Positions 37,301-48,950 of a stretch of 64,000 nt of DNA are shown here, piece by piece (the stretch's first letter is position 1; each line of letters opens with the position of its first letter). The notes beneath the pieces were generated by a model. It was not told the DNA's origin. It worked only from the letters and a program-made list of their open reading frames with translations, and made no database searches. A program made the position numbers and the translations under genes. Source of the stretch: Garcia nutans (Eukaryota; Streptophyta; Magnoliopsida; Malpighiales; Euphorbiaceae); contig CANTUV010000022.1 of assembly GCA_947685225.1 (NCBI GenBank), positions 7,854,501 through 7,918,500 of the forward strand. Reading direction: 5' to 3'.

Positions 37301-37675
37301 ATTAAGGAGTACAAATTTCACACTGAATCTCATTGCACAATAAGATCAACTATGAATAGTGGAGTTTGTATAAAGGAGTCAAACTATAGTAAACACTCTT
37401 ATAATTTATATGCTCGCTTAGTAGATATTGTAGAGGTTTAATATCTAACCCTACCAATCAAGAGGGTGGTGTTATTTAAATGTGACTGGTATGACCCCAT
37501 AAATGGGACAAAAGTCCATCCATATTATAATTTAGTGTATTTGAATAGAAAAAGAACATATGTCAAATATGAACTGTTTATTCTTGCCAGTCAAGCTGCC
37601 AAAGTGTACTACATCCCTTACCCAAGCACAAGATGAGACACTTTTGATTGGTTGGCGGTATGCAAAATAAAAGCT
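34335..37675 (+). pseudogene. CACTA (En/Spm) TNP2-like transposase relic
   Basis: Conceptual translation in shifting frames gives the blocks of plant TNP2-type transposases in the right order. A transposase-associated N-terminal block is at about 34340-34600 (RTWMYQSK, CYPCIKYHH, FHLVKYGFLPYY). The central transposase follows at about 34720-36150, including FWYLPYWISNLVRHNLVV and a nearby ENVFNTIMDVSG. The DUF4218-like block is at 36319-36930, where two longer frames survive (ALTELSLFFKELTT, LEEDIPIILYKLKQIF, EGLLSIF). The DUF4216-like block is at about 37420-37675 (VVLFKCDWYDPINGTKVHP). Frameshifts and stops are frequent, so it is inactive. In intact elements this protein binds the termini and cuts the DNA. 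Confidence 0.85.
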
Positions 37676-38039
37676 AAGTCAATGATTGATATCTGAATCA
37701 TCTGAAAATAATCATGAACCAGAAACTGGATTTTAAGAATATAGTCCTAAATTATACAAGCTATAGATAGGACAATTGATGATGATCTAGGTCCACTAAA
37801 TGATCCAATTGGACAACTCATGGACATTGATTTTGGAGATATAGAATTTAACATGAAAGAATTAATACTTTAACCAAAATCTAAAGTTTTTCAATCAGAT
37901 GAAAGCAATGAATAAAAATAATAAGTATATATATGTCAATAATTTTTTAGGATACAAAAATTAATTTAATAACTTATGTATTATTGTTAATATATAACTT
38001 AATTAGTTAAATTATTTTTTTTATCTAGATATGTATCGA

Positions 38040-39645
38040 GGACCTGTAGAGAATTAGATCGATTAGGGTTTGACGGTCAATCCACTAAACTTAGGGCTCT
38101 GGTGGGCAATCAACCAGTGGTAGATCTATACCTTCTACTAGTACTACCTAATCATGTCTATATCTGCAAGATATTCCAGTTAAAGATCATTTGGTAGACC
38201 CTACTACTGATGATAAGGCCACAGATGAGCTGACTCCTCCAGCTGAGTCGCCCTCTATTGAGGCCGCTATGGGTGATGCTAGTATAGTAGCATCATCTGC
38301 AGTTACAGATGGTGTCCTGAAGCATGTCACAATTCGAGAGGAAGAGTAAGTATTTATTTTGCATTATTTATATTAAATGATTTATATAATACCATTTGAC
38401 TTTTTTTAATTATTTATTTTTTGTTCATCTTGCAGCCATATGATTAAAGCCATCTGGGTCTTTTGTGAGGTGTATTAGGAAGATCATGGAAGAGAAGATG
38501 GATCCTTCAGGAGTTAGAAGGCCATCTCTCTAAAGCTAAAATTTTTTTTGTTTGAAGAGTTTAAGGTAAATATGAAAAATATCTAAATTTAAATATTTAA
38601 TATATAATACCTTAATTTTACAATGATATCATACTAATTATCTCTTAATTTTTTTGCAGAAATATTTTTACTAGGACTAGGTTATTGATAACCTGGTCTG
38701 GATTGTCTTTATGAAAAAGTCAGTTATTTACTATAGCGATATGTTGAGCCAAGTTAAGGTTGTAGGGAAGTAAACTTCTTTCATAGATGATGAGTTATGG
38801 GTCAGCCTGCATGCCAGGTGAAATTCTCCCGAGAGGCAGGCATATTCTGTCGTTACCGCTTGTAATAGGTTATCTAGTGTTATGGATTGTGTAGGTCCAT
38901 CCACACTTATAGGAGGCAACAGATCGCACCATGCTCTTGCTCGGGCACTCATACGTATGATTATATATTTTTTTAATATTCTTAATTGTATTGTCATTAG
39001 TTATTAAACTAAATTCAAGCTATTTAATTTATAAAATTTTTTAATTTAATAGGAGGCAACGCTAGGCTGGCTGCCTAGCAGCTATGAGCTCTTTTTGCAT
39101 ACACACATTAGAGGTCATGACGGGCATTCATTTATGGATTAGTGGTCATGTGATGTAAATGTAAGTAATTTTATATTTTTTTTTTCAAATAACTTTTATA
39201 TTCAAATTTAAAACCTAAAATAATGTTTTTAGTGTTATAGAATCGTTTCATTGCAGCTTGGGATAACGCATCTCAGTCTGATATGCCCGTTGATGAAAAT
39301 AGTTTATTTTTACCTATTGTCGAGGGAGAGAAAAAGAAGAAGTTGTATGGACTTGGATCCCAGTATGTTAGCACAACTTCTTCTTTTTCGCCTTCTAGTT
39401 AGTCTACTTTATGGTATGAGATTGAACAATTGAAGGCAGAGTTAGCGAAGTATGATCAAACAATTCAGCAACAGATACAGGAGTAGATGCAGACCTAGGC
39501 ACAGAGCGAGGTACAGAGATTGATCCAACAATAACTGGAGGAGTTTATGACCAACTTCTTAGGAGGAACATTCAATCCTTCATAACAGCAACCTCCGGGT
39601 CATCCTCATCCACTTCCACCACTGCCTCCTGATGCAGGCTCTTAA
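38040..39645 (+). pseudogene. CACTA second ORF relic (plant transposase, Ptta/En/Spm type)
   Basis: Several exon-like pieces resemble the second gene of plant CACTA elements. They include an EEKMDPSGVRRP-like piece near 38480, a WLPSSYELFLHTHIRGHDGH piece at about 39068-39130, VDENSLFLPIVEGEKKKK at about 39285-39340, and a Gln-rich coiled-coil-like C-terminus (EIEQLKAELAKYDQTIQQQ) at about 39418-39480, ending FMTNFLGGTFNPS and PHPLPPLPPDAGS. Stop codons interrupt most pieces. It lies downstream of, and parallel to, the TNP2-like relic, as in intact elements. The product normally binds subterminal repeats. Confidence 0.8.
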
Positions 39646-39924
39646 GATTTAGTAGTTAGATTTTATTATTTTTTTCAGTTGTAACAATACATTTATTTTA
39701 TATCTCTTTTATTTATAACATTTAAACATTTTAATTTTCCTTTAAATATTAAATATAATTTTAATATTATATTTTAATTTTCTTTTAATATTATAATTTT
39801 AATATTATAATTATATTTTCTTTTGATATTATATTTTTAATTTTATTATTATAATATTATAATATATATAAATTATTATAAATATAATACAAATTTAAAT
39901 TTAAAAAATAAAATTTTAATTTAT

Positions 39925-40421
39925 CGACAGATAATAGTTGTCGGTAAAGTAAAAGGCATGATACACATGGTAACTATACCAATTGAAAATTTTGTCGGTA
40001 ATACCAGTAGAGCGTATTTCTCCCCCGTAAATTAGTGACAAGAAGTTTTGTCAGTATTTTCAATAAATAGTTCATTTGCTGAGAATGTCAATAAGTATAT
40101 CCAATGTATTACCGATCGAAATATTTATGGTGGTAATTTCAAATTCTTCTTCCATGTCGTCACTGATAAAGATTTCTACCGACAAAATATTCTTTTTAGT
40201 TAGTAAACTTTACCAATGGTATATCTCTCACTAATACTGATAGAAAATTTTCTCTCAGCATTTACCGAGAGAGTTTATATTTTTGTCTGTAATTATATTA
40301 CCGGCAAAGGTATTGATAAGAAAACTTTTTTGTTTGTAATCTATCGGTAAATCTTTTTGCCAACAAAAAATTAAGGCTGATGAAAATTTTTGTTGGTAAT
40401 CTTTTACATTCTTATGGTGTA
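39925..40421 (+). repeat. CACTA right subterminal repeats and terminus
   Basis: A short motif around TTGTCGGTAAT / ATTACCGACAAA recurs in both orientations about ten times (for example near 39925, 39946, 39990, 40047, 40119, 40175, 40245, 40300, 40340 and 40390). The right end reads 'TTCTTATGGTG' near 40421, one change from the expected TTCTTnTAGTG terminus of CACTA elements. This fits the right end of the relic at 34335-39645. Subterminal repeats are transposase-binding sites in this superfamily. Confidence 0.75.
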
Positions 40422-40423
40422 AA

Positions 40424-41529
40424 ATTATGAGTTAGATACATGTCTAAAATTTATGTGATTAATTGCATATTATTTTGAGTTGAACATATCCATATAATGG
40501 GAAATTTGAAAGTGGTAGGTTGAATACCTAGACCTAGGTTAAAATGGGATGGATGACTCATTTAAGTTATGATAGCTGACTGGTCAGTGGCCTGCTGGGT
40601 TGGTGTGATATGGATGGAGGTGTGAGGTCGATGCAGATGATCGTTGTATATTATATTGTTGAAATACTCTGCTAGTGATGTATGGCGGTGCTTGATTGAT
40701 ACTAGGCTATTGGATATGTTGATATGCTAGGGAGGGTGGTATGTGAAATGTAAGTGGTGTTTCAATCTTTAATCCTAGTTAGTTAAAGGGCAACTCTAGT
40801 AGGGCAGTATCATGTACCATTGTCATGGTTTTTGATGGATATGTAGGAGATGTAGGGATGTTTGGAGTGTTGAGCTCACACTTTAAATGCTGGCCTCTTA
40901 GTTTTGTTGTGTGATACAAGGCATATGCTAAGGTAAAGAAAGAGGGTTGTTATATAGTAGTGTGTTAAGCTTGTTGTTATAATTGGTTGTTGTTTGATAT
41001 CCTGTATTAGATTGTGTTGTTTACAAGATTCATGGGATTGTGGCTAATTTTGATATCCTAAGTTCTCACCTACCTAATTTGGGATATAGGTTTATATTTG
41101 GGAATAACAATTTCTAGGTGATTAGGTATTTAGGTTGTTGTAATTGGGATACAAAGCTTACTAATATGAGGGTGTTGACAATTGAGATCATAAATTGTTG
41201 CTGGCTTTGCTATATGAGCCCAAGCTATTATAATGCCCAAACTAGAGCTATAAACTGTTGGAGATAGAAAGTGATGGTTTTATGGGATAGGGATTGTGTA
41301 TTACAGAAGTAATGGTAAGGGTTATTATGGACATGGTGAAATGGAGTGTATATGTTCATTGTATAGTTGGCCATTTTGTATTCATCATTCTATTTGGCAA
41401 TAAAATTCTATACTTAATCGATAAAGGATTATATCAATATTCGACTTTTAAGGAAACACTATATTTATAAATTCTAGTCCACAATCATATATATTTTAAG
41501 CCTTTGCACTCAAAATTTAATTTGTAAAA
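40424..41529. other. Unassigned spacer right of the CACTA relic
   Basis: About 1.1 kb, less AT-rich than its surroundings, many 'ggt/gtt' runs, no open frame of note and no recognised family. Its first 50 bases match a segment at about 28153-28205, so at least that part is a dispersed repeat. It may be the body of an old non-coding element. Confidence 0.4.
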
Positions 41530-41953
41530 AAAATTAATTTATATTATTAGATAATAGTATCAATATCAAATAAGATATTCTAATCTTATTTGAATTCTTC
41601 AAATAAATATTTATAATAATGATTATTTATTTATTTTACTGCATAATAAATTTAATAATTTAAACCATTTAATTTGGCTAATTATTATCAATATCAAATA
41701 AGATATTCTAATTATTTAAACTCTCCAAATAAATATCTATAATAATTAATTAATTTTTTATTCTAATAAATGATAAATTTAATATTTTAACAAAAATTAA
41801 GATACGTGGCAAGACGAAAGTAGGACACGTGAAGTTCAAAGAAGATAGTATGTTCTATTTTATATTGATTTATATTGATAATAGTTAGTCAAATTAAATA
41901 GTTTAAAACATTAAATATTTATTTATTAGAATAGAAAATTAATTAAAGTTATT
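41530..41953. repeat. AT-rich repeat, left half, split by the copia element
   Basis: Blocks such as 'ttgatattgataat(a)attag', 'aataaatatttataataa' and 'attaaatttattatttatta' occur more than once here and again, many times, at 57460-58440 on the other side of the copia element. This shows the large element inserted into a pre-existing repeat array. 'gataatagttagtcaaatt' lies about 75 bases before the insertion point. Confidence 0.7.
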
Positions 41954-43463
41954 TGTTGTCTCAATATAGCAATCAAGAGGAGAGGTGAATTTGTTGTTAT
42001 GAGTAGTGATGATAAATTAAAATTTTAAAACAACAAGAAGATCAAGATGAAGATGAAGTAGAGTAGAGAAGAACAAATACAAAGAGTTTATAGTAGTTCT
42101 GATTACCTCAATCTTACATCCACTTTCTTAACAACTTGTCAAGGTTCCATTCATCTTGAATTTTTACAAACTTAACTCCAACTTGGTGTTTTTTACAAGC
42201 TCACACCAAACTTCTACGAGGTTTGAGTATCTTTCTCACTACCTATCAAGAGTTTTCCCAAGGTTCACTCTAAAATTTAAGTATTTCAAAGCTTACACTC
42301 AAACTTACAATGGTGTTTAATGCTTACATTCAACACTCAATGAATACAAGTATAAATTTTGATGCAAGAAAATAAAAGATATTTTTCTTAGCAATTACAA
42401 TCAAAATCTCTTTCAAAAATGAAGTTTCTTGTAGTATTTATAGCCTTTAAGTTTTCAACTAGCCATTAATGATGGGAGCCAACGTGTTTGATGTTTGTCT
42501 CCCACTTTAATTATTGTCTGGACCAACTTCATGTTCGAACTGCAACTAGTCCGGTCAGCTCGGGCTCAGTACAATCTGGCTGATAAGTAGTCCAGTCGGG
42601 CTTGTCCCTTTATTGACAAAAGTTCTCCAATGGCTAGTACACATGGTATCCAATAATTGATTGGATAAGTAACTGCTATATTTTTTGAATCCTGTTTCAT
42701 TAGTTCGGTTGGAATGTCTATAGTATGATCAGACTGCTCATGGTATGCTGAGATTCTGGAGTATCAGTGACTGTGAACACTACTAGCTTAGTCCGATCGG
42801 ACTGCATTAGGTCAGGTTGGTCCAAGTGTAGTATGCTGATACTTTTGGAGTACCAGAGACCCTAAACACTACTGTAACTTTTTTGGATTTTTGGCTCTAG
42901 ATCGGTCCAATTGGACTGCATATGGTCTGATCGGTCCAAGTGTAGCATGTTGAAACTTTTGGAGCACTAGAGACCATGAACACTACTGGAACTTTGTTGG
43001 ATTTTTGGCTCTAAATCAGTCCAGTCATGACAGATAGACCATTCATAATGTGGGAGTGACATTGAGAGTGAGACTTACTAGATCCTTTGGCTCGAGCTCG
43101 GTCTCATAAGCTCGTGCTTTATCCACTCACTAGTTCTTCGTATGGTCATACCATACTTTAGTCCGGTCAGCTCGATTTTAGAATGTTCATGTTCTTGTCA
43201 CCTTGTTCGTGGAACGCTCGTTAGCTCTATAAGGGTGCTGTCAAACTAGCTTCTAGTTCATTGGCTCGATAAAGATATTATCATGCTAAAGCTCGATATT
43301 GCCTTCTTATCTTGAGTTTGGTTGGCCTAGCTCCTGATGTGGCCAGACTCTTTGAGGTTTCTACAAAAATGAAAGTCTTAAAAAATGTAATATGATACAA
43401 ATATTAGTCCTATTTAATTTGACTGCCTAAGATCAAAATAGAGACCAATTGTTTGGCTAAAAT
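41954..43463 (-). mobile_element. 3' LTR of the large copia element
   Basis: It is about 1.5 kb and alignable by eye along its length to the LTR at 56047-57414: both start 'tgttgtc', then 'gagtagtgatgataaat', and end 'ccaattgtttggctaa'. It is longer than its partner because it keeps an extra segment near 42560-42600 ('ctcgggctcagtacaatc') and other small indels. A purine-rich tract on the minus strand (aaaaaggaaaaaaattt, about 43461-43477) abuts it as the polypurine tract. The right terminus has decayed from 'ctaaca' to 'ctaaaa'. Confidence 0.9.
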
Positions 43464-43808
43464 TTTTTTCCTTTTTGACTCTAGCAATTAAATTGAATTG
43501 ATTTAAAATGAACTTTAAAATCTCACCCTTAACATATGTTCTTATTTTGACAAAAAAAAGTTGGAATAATTTGCTTAATCATATAACCATATTTTTCAAT
43601 TGCTTCCCCTTAATATATATTATAAATTGCAATTTAATCAATTCAAATTATCTCTCCCCCTTTGAAAAAGACAAAAAGAATGCAAAACATTTAATAATAA
43701 ACTAAACTTTTTTTTAGATGAAGCAATTTGGAAAGTAAATATTTATGTATGATCATTTCCATTAAGGGCCAACAAAAGACATAGAGATTATACAAAAGAA
43801 AAAGAAGG

Positions 43809-44811
43809 TTAAGATAGTGGGGAATAAGGAGGATATTCAAAGTCATCATCATCATTTCCATCTTCATCTCCCTCTTTTTCAGTTTCATTTCCTTCTTCTT
43901 CTTCTAAGCCTTCATCAAAGGTGCTGGTTGGTTTTCCTTCATCTTCTTCATCCGACGGGGGACATTTGGGAATGCCCATAATTTTTTGCGTATCCCTAAA
44001 ATCCATATAAAGATGAGAGGAGTGAGTGCACCTATATGCTTAGCAATTTGAGTAATGAAGGAGGTAATAATTATGGTTCCGGTTGATTTATTTCTAATGG
44101 TAAGAAATGAATCAATCAAGAACTTGGCGGTTTGAATCTTTTCCTCTTTTATAAGACAATAGAGAAAAATAAGGTTTCTATGAGTAACTTTTTCATTGCT
44201 TTCTCCTCTAGCATTGATGGTATAAGTGATAAATCTATGCAATAACTAAGAAGAGAGTGTTCTAAAGCATTAGAAAGTTTGTGAAAGTTAGTTTCAATTG
44301 AAATTTTTTTCTAAAAGTCAAGCAAATCCAAAATTTTAGGATCTAAAGAATGGTATATTCCTTCCGTGTTGAATCCCGAAATATAAGCAAAATCTTCAAG
44401 GGTCATTTGGTATTGTTGGTTAAATAGTCTAAAGGCTATACCATAGTGTCCTAATGGTTCAATATCTTTCTTTTCAACCACCAAGGTAATAAGAAATTCT
44501 TTGGTTAAAGATTCCCAACCCAAACAATCTTATTCAAGGAAGACAAATTTTTTCCATTCAAGATTTGAAATATAGGCCCTTATTTCACCTTCCATATAAA
44601 GAGATTCTAAAGAAAATAAAGAGGGAGTTCTGTTTGCTTCAGTTTTCTTATTAAGAATTAAATTGTACCTTTTCTTCTCTTCTTCACTTAAATGTCTTGA
44701 TTTTTGTGTTCTTGATGTAGGAGCTTCTTCCATAGGAGTGGAGGAAGTTGCTACTCTTTTTCCTTTCTCTTGTCTTGATGCTTTCTTCTTGTGAGAGTCT
44801 TTTGGAGCCAT
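43809..44811 (-). pseudogene. Extra ORF between RNase H and 3' LTR (ATHILA ORF1-like / 'plant transposon protein')
   Basis: Read on the minus strand from an ATG at 44811, the frame begins MAPKDSHKKKASRQEKGKRV, a basic Lys/Ser/Thr-rich start. It passes one in-frame stop after EWKKFVFLE and continues with LGWESLTKEFLITL and YQMTLEDFAYISGFN. After a frame change come INARGESNEKVTHRNLIFLY and TIIITSFITQIAKHIG, and it ends in a strongly acidic tail (EEEEGNETEKEGDEDGNDDD). This block order resembles the ATHILA ORF-1 / 'putative plant transposon protein' family found in several plant retrotransposons. In Sireviruses an ORF here has been called env-like, but I see no clear signal peptide or transmembrane segment, so I do not call it an envelope protein. 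Function unknown. Confidence 0.6.
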
Positions 44812-44934
44812 TAAGGGATGAGAACTTAAAGTGGAGAAGATGATGAATGATTTGGTGGAGTTTGAATGTTTTGGGAGTGGATTTAAATGTTAAAAATAAT
44901 AAATTTTAAGTACAAGAGGGTTTATATAGAGTTT

Positions 44935-44950
44935 GGGGGGGGGGGGGGGG
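44935..44950. repeat. Poly-G tract (16 G)
   Basis: Sixteen G on the plus strand (poly-C in the element's sense), about 120 bases upstream of the extra ORF. Homopolymers of this kind are slippage-prone, and the exact count may be unreliable. Confidence 0.85.
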
Positions 44951-45514
44951 TTAAACTAGCTGATTATAGTTGTTGGAGAAATTATATACACCTTTTAAAA
45001 GAGTTTCCAATGGCTAGAATTTAAAAAAAATTAGTCTTTCCGGTCGGACTATCTTATCTTGAGCTTAAATAATGAAGCCCGAGTAGGCTAAATGTCTTAC
45101 ATCAAAATGGTCAAAAACTTTTGAAGGAGCTCGGTCGGACCAGGTCTCAATATGCTCGGTTGAGCCAGAAAGCTTTATGGTATGGTCGGACCCGAGCTTA
45201 GTTCGAGTAGACTGAGCAAGTTTTTTTAAAAAAACAAAGATATGAATTAGGTTAAAAATATATCTCAATTTGTGGCCTTAACGCATGATTAAAATAAATA
45301 TAAATGAGAAATTAGGACATGTAAAACATATATGTTTTTGCACAATTCTAATTTCAACATCGATATGCACCAAAGTAATGTATGCCAATTCAAAGTACTT
45401 CCATCTATCATCCTTATATGTTATTTTGTAAAATTCATTCTTTCTTCATTCAAATTTTTAGTAAAGATGTCAGCAAGTTAATTTTGAGTGTCAATATATT
45501 CTAAGACAATATTT

Positions 45515-45678
45515 TAGGGATGAGAAAAAATTTTTGAACCAAACCCAATAAAACCTGACCGAACAGATTGAACCGATACAAATGGTCAATTTTCTATAAT
45601 GATTTTTTCTGACCACTATTAAGTGGTCAGGTTGGTCGAGTCCTAAAATCTTACGAACCCGACTGATGCTCATACCTA
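45515..45678. mobile_element. hAT-type MITE nested in the copia element
   Basis: It is 164 bp with 10-bp terminal inverted repeats (TAGGGATGAG left; TAGGTATGAG from the right end). The flanks are 8-bp duplications, CAATATTT (45507-45514) and TAATATTT (45679-45686), seven of eight matching. An 8-bp duplication and short TIRs are diagnostic of hAT elements. Internal sequence has 'accgaacagattgaaccga' type units and no ORF. It inserted after the copia element. Confidence 0.8.
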
Positions 45679-45842
45679 TAATATTTTGACTTTGAATATT
45701 ATCTCTCAAGAAATGATGCCTAATGTCTCTATGCTTTAATCTAGAATGTTGGATTAAATTTTTAGATAGATTGATGACACTAGTATATCACATCTAATGA
45801 GAATGTGATCAAATATTTTACCATAATCTAGCAATTATTATT

Positions 45843-46283
45843 TCATCTATAAAACTTGTGTGCAACAAAAATATGTAATAACATATTCAACTTACGTGGT
45901 AGATAAAGCAACCGATACTTATTTCTTGCTAAACCAAGAACTAGGCAATCACCAAGAAAATGACATGCACCAGTCGTGCTTTTTCTATCTAATAAGCTAC
46001 TGGCATAATCCGCGTTTGAAAATCCCAAAATGTCAAATGATGTATTTATAGGACACCAGAGTCCTAAATGCAATGTTCCATTTAAATATTTTAAAATTCT
46101 TTTGGTGGCATTCAAATGTGATTCTTTAGGGCATGATTGAAATCTAGCACACAAAGAAACACTATACATTATATCGAGTCTAGAGGTGATAAGATAAAAA
46201 AAAAGGGATCCGGTAATACCTTGATATTTCTTTTCATCTACTTTCTTACCAACTTGTCTTTGTCTAACTTTAAGGATGTGCTC
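45843..46283 (-). pseudogene. Copia reverse transcriptase C-terminus and RNase H (broken)
   Basis: On the minus strand the frame shows VDEKKYQGITGSLFFYLITS and a following RPDI-type motif (here RLDIMY), then SHLNATKRILKYLNGT and ADYASSLLDRKSTTGACHFLG. These are the standard copia connection and RNase H blocks. The RNase H Asp-containing motif reads FSNADY, where DADY is usual. Translation after LGDCLVLG loses family similarity, indicating a frameshift. The right end is cut by the solo LTR at 46284; the gene resumes at 48167. Confidence 0.9.
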
Positions 46284-48166
46284 TATAGACCCCAAATTTT
46301 GGCCCTAAACTAATTCGATCTCAATTAAAGAAGGTCAAGTTAAATTTGGTTTGATTTTACAAGCTTAAACCTAGTTTATAGTTTTAAAATAGATCGTTCT
46401 AGTTTTGAAAGGACTAAATTAAGTTGGTTTAGTTTTTAAATCCCTAACCTAGTCTGATTTATTTTTCAAAGACCAAATAAAATTTAATCCAATTTTAAAA
46501 GCCTGAATTGAATTTGATCCAATCCTGAAATCTGACCAAGCCCGGTTTATTCTTAAAAAGCCCAAATGCCTTGGAACCATGGCTAATTGGAGCCCTTAAT
46601 ATGCCATAGACCATTGTCCATGGCGAATTAAAGCCCTAATTCGCCATGGACATTTATCCATTGTGAATTAAGAGCCTTCTAATTCGCCATGGACACTTCA
46701 TGGCAAATTAAAGGCATCCTAACTCGCCATGGACCATGGTCCATGGTGAATTAGGGGGCCTCAGTTTGCTATGGGTCTTTTTAGTTAGTTTTACTTCTAA
46801 TTTTGGGACCGATCAGGTTTTTTAATTGAGATGGAACTCTAGATGACCATTGGATTAGCATATTAGGGTTTTAATGAGAATCTTTGCCTATAAATATATG
46901 ACTTAGCAGAGGGAGAAAGGGGGATGGAATCAGAAACCTAGTAACATTGATCGATTAGCAGCTTAAGAGAAATGAAGAACCAAAGCAAGAAAATAGACAA
47001 AACCTTAAGCATACTATTTTTGCTTTGCTCAGCCAGAACTTCAGTTGGTTGCAAGTAAAAGCTCGGATCAATAAATTATTTTGATGGAGCCAATAAACGA
47101 CGATAGCTTCTAAATTTAATTCATTTAAATTCAATGCAAGATGCTCTGATGATGGTTTTAAAAATCTTGAATGCATTTATTCTTTTTTAAAATAAGTTCC
47201 AGTAAATTATATTCATTATATTTGACTCACATCAATATTATTCATCACTTATATCAAGCAGCTTACTTTATTGGTTTTTAAAGTCACAGCAGATTAGTTA
47301 TTCAATTTTGTTTCAAGCAAATAATTCCTTTAGCTAGCGTCCTTTTATTCCAAATCTATAGTATCTTACTGGAGCATAAATAGCCGAACTCAATATTCCA
47401 AAACCCTAATTTATTATTTGAGCATACAGTAGGTGCGACCCTCGTCGTCAAGCCCTATATTTCTTTAATGAGATAATATTAAGATGTGTTTGTTTATTTT
47501 CTTTTTAATTATTCAATTATCTTCATATGTATTATATTATTTTTTTCTTGCTTTATTCTTTTCCTTAGATTTATATGTATTTTTAAAAGAGAATTGTAAA
47601 AGGCATGTTTTCATCTAGTGTGGGTGTCTTGTTTTATTTAGTTTGTGTAATTTAATTTATTTAAAAGTTTTTTGGGACTATTATAAGGGACACTTATCCA
47701 TCTATCGTGGGTGTCCTATTTTATTTATTTTACTTTCTTTATGGACATTAGACATTATTATAAGAGCATATTTCTATTTTCTATGGGTGCCTATTTTGTT
47801 GGTTTAAATTTCTTTTGATTTTAATGAATATTTTTTTATTTTTATTACATGTAGTATAGATAATATTATAATATTTAAGAATTTAATAATGTTTAGACAT
47901 GAAAAGGAGGCCGATTCTAATGAACCGGACATTATAGGGTGCTGAGCCACTTCTCACCTTTACCATGAGTATCCAACTTTTCGAACCCAATAGGGAATTG
48001 AGAATTTCTTAGGAATCAAGTCATCCACCCCCTTTTTTTTTGGTCCGTCCGAATGGCAACTCTATTTTTTTCGAATTTAGGCCCGTAATCTCTAAGGCCC
48101 TGAGCCTAACAATATCGAAGTTGCAAGAACCATTCCACCGGGAGTGGTGACAAATCCCCGCTCACA
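46284..48166 (+). mobile_element. Solo LTR, family A copy 2, inserted in copia RT
   Basis: It is 1883 bp, starts TATAGACCCCAAATTTTGG and ends CCCCGCTCACA. The flanks TGCTC (46279-46283) and TGCTA (48167-48171) match in four of five bases. There is no internal region, so it is a solo LTR. It splits the reverse transcriptase of the minus-strand copia element between the FGMDGCKVSKTLA block and the VDEKKY block. It shares the order of landmarks with the LTRs at 125-1660 and 53596-55589. At about 46560-46770 it has an 'aattcgccatggac' minisatellite not present as an array in the other two copies. Confidence 0.85.
46560..46770. repeat. 'aattcgccatgga' minisatellite in family A LTR copy 2
   Basis: Six or so diverged units of 'aattcgccatggaccatt..' of about 30-45 bases, several forming the palindrome 'ggaccatggtccatgg'. 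It lies in the left third of the solo LTR, likely upstream of its promoter. LTR copy 1 has a single related unit ('ccaattcgctatgagtct' near 320). Confidence 0.8.
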
Positions 48167-48900
48167 TGCTAGAGTCTTGCTTACTTTGCAACCGTCCATG
48201 CCAAACTTCTTGATAAGTTCCTTTGTATATTTGGATTGGTTGATGAAGATACCATCCTTGCATTGCTTAACTTGTAGACCAAGAAAGAACTTAAGTTCAC
48301 CCATCATACTCATTTCAAATTCTCTGGTCATACAAGAAGCAAATTCCTTGCACAAAGATTCATTAGTAGCATCAAATATAATGGCATCAACATAAATTTG
48401 CAAAATCAAAATGTTATACTTTTTCTTTTAACAAAAAGAGTTGTATCAACTTTGCCTTTTAAAAAGCCATTTTCTAGCAAATAAGCACTAAGTCTATCAT
48501 ACCAAGCTCTTAGGGCTTGTTTAAATCCATATAGTACTCTGGTAAGCTTGAAAATATGATTTGGAAATTTATGGTCTTTAAAACTAGGGGGTTGTTCCAC
48601 ATAAACTTCCTCATTTTTAAATCCATTTAGAAATACAATTTTGACATCCATTTAAAAAATTTTGAAATTCATATGACAAACAAATACAAGTAAGATCTAA
48701 ATTGCTTCTAGTCTAGCAACGAGGGTAATTGTCTCATCATAATTAATGCCTTCATCTTAGGAACAAGTTCCCATACTTTGTTTCTTTCAAATTGGTTGAG
48801 TTCAACTTGCATAGTAATCACCCAACATTCATCACTAAGAGCCTTCTCAATGGTCCTTGCCTCAATTTAAGAGACAAAGGCAATATTAGCATCTAAATAT
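48167..48900 (-). pseudogene. Copia reverse transcriptase, N-terminal part (broken)
   Basis: Two overlapping minus-strand frames cover the RT core. 48651-48406 gives MDVKIVFLNGFKNEEVYVEQP and LYGFKQALRAWYDRL. 48409-48167 gives MILQIYVDAIIF, then MMGELKFFLGLQVKQ and TKELIKKFGMDG. The catalytic YVDD box reads YVDA, so the second metal-binding Asp is gone and the enzyme would be dead even without the frameshifts. The segment from 48651 to about 48900 also translates to RT-like sequence with stops. The gene is cut at 48167 by the solo LTR. Confidence 0.9.
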
Positions 48901-48950
48901 TTAAATTTTGATCTAGTAGTTTCTCCCTTTGATGTATCACTAATAACAAG

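Noticed and set aside
43508..43705. Plus-strand open frame at the polypurine side of the 3' LTR
   Set aside because: Low-complexity, antisense to the element, with no family similarity.
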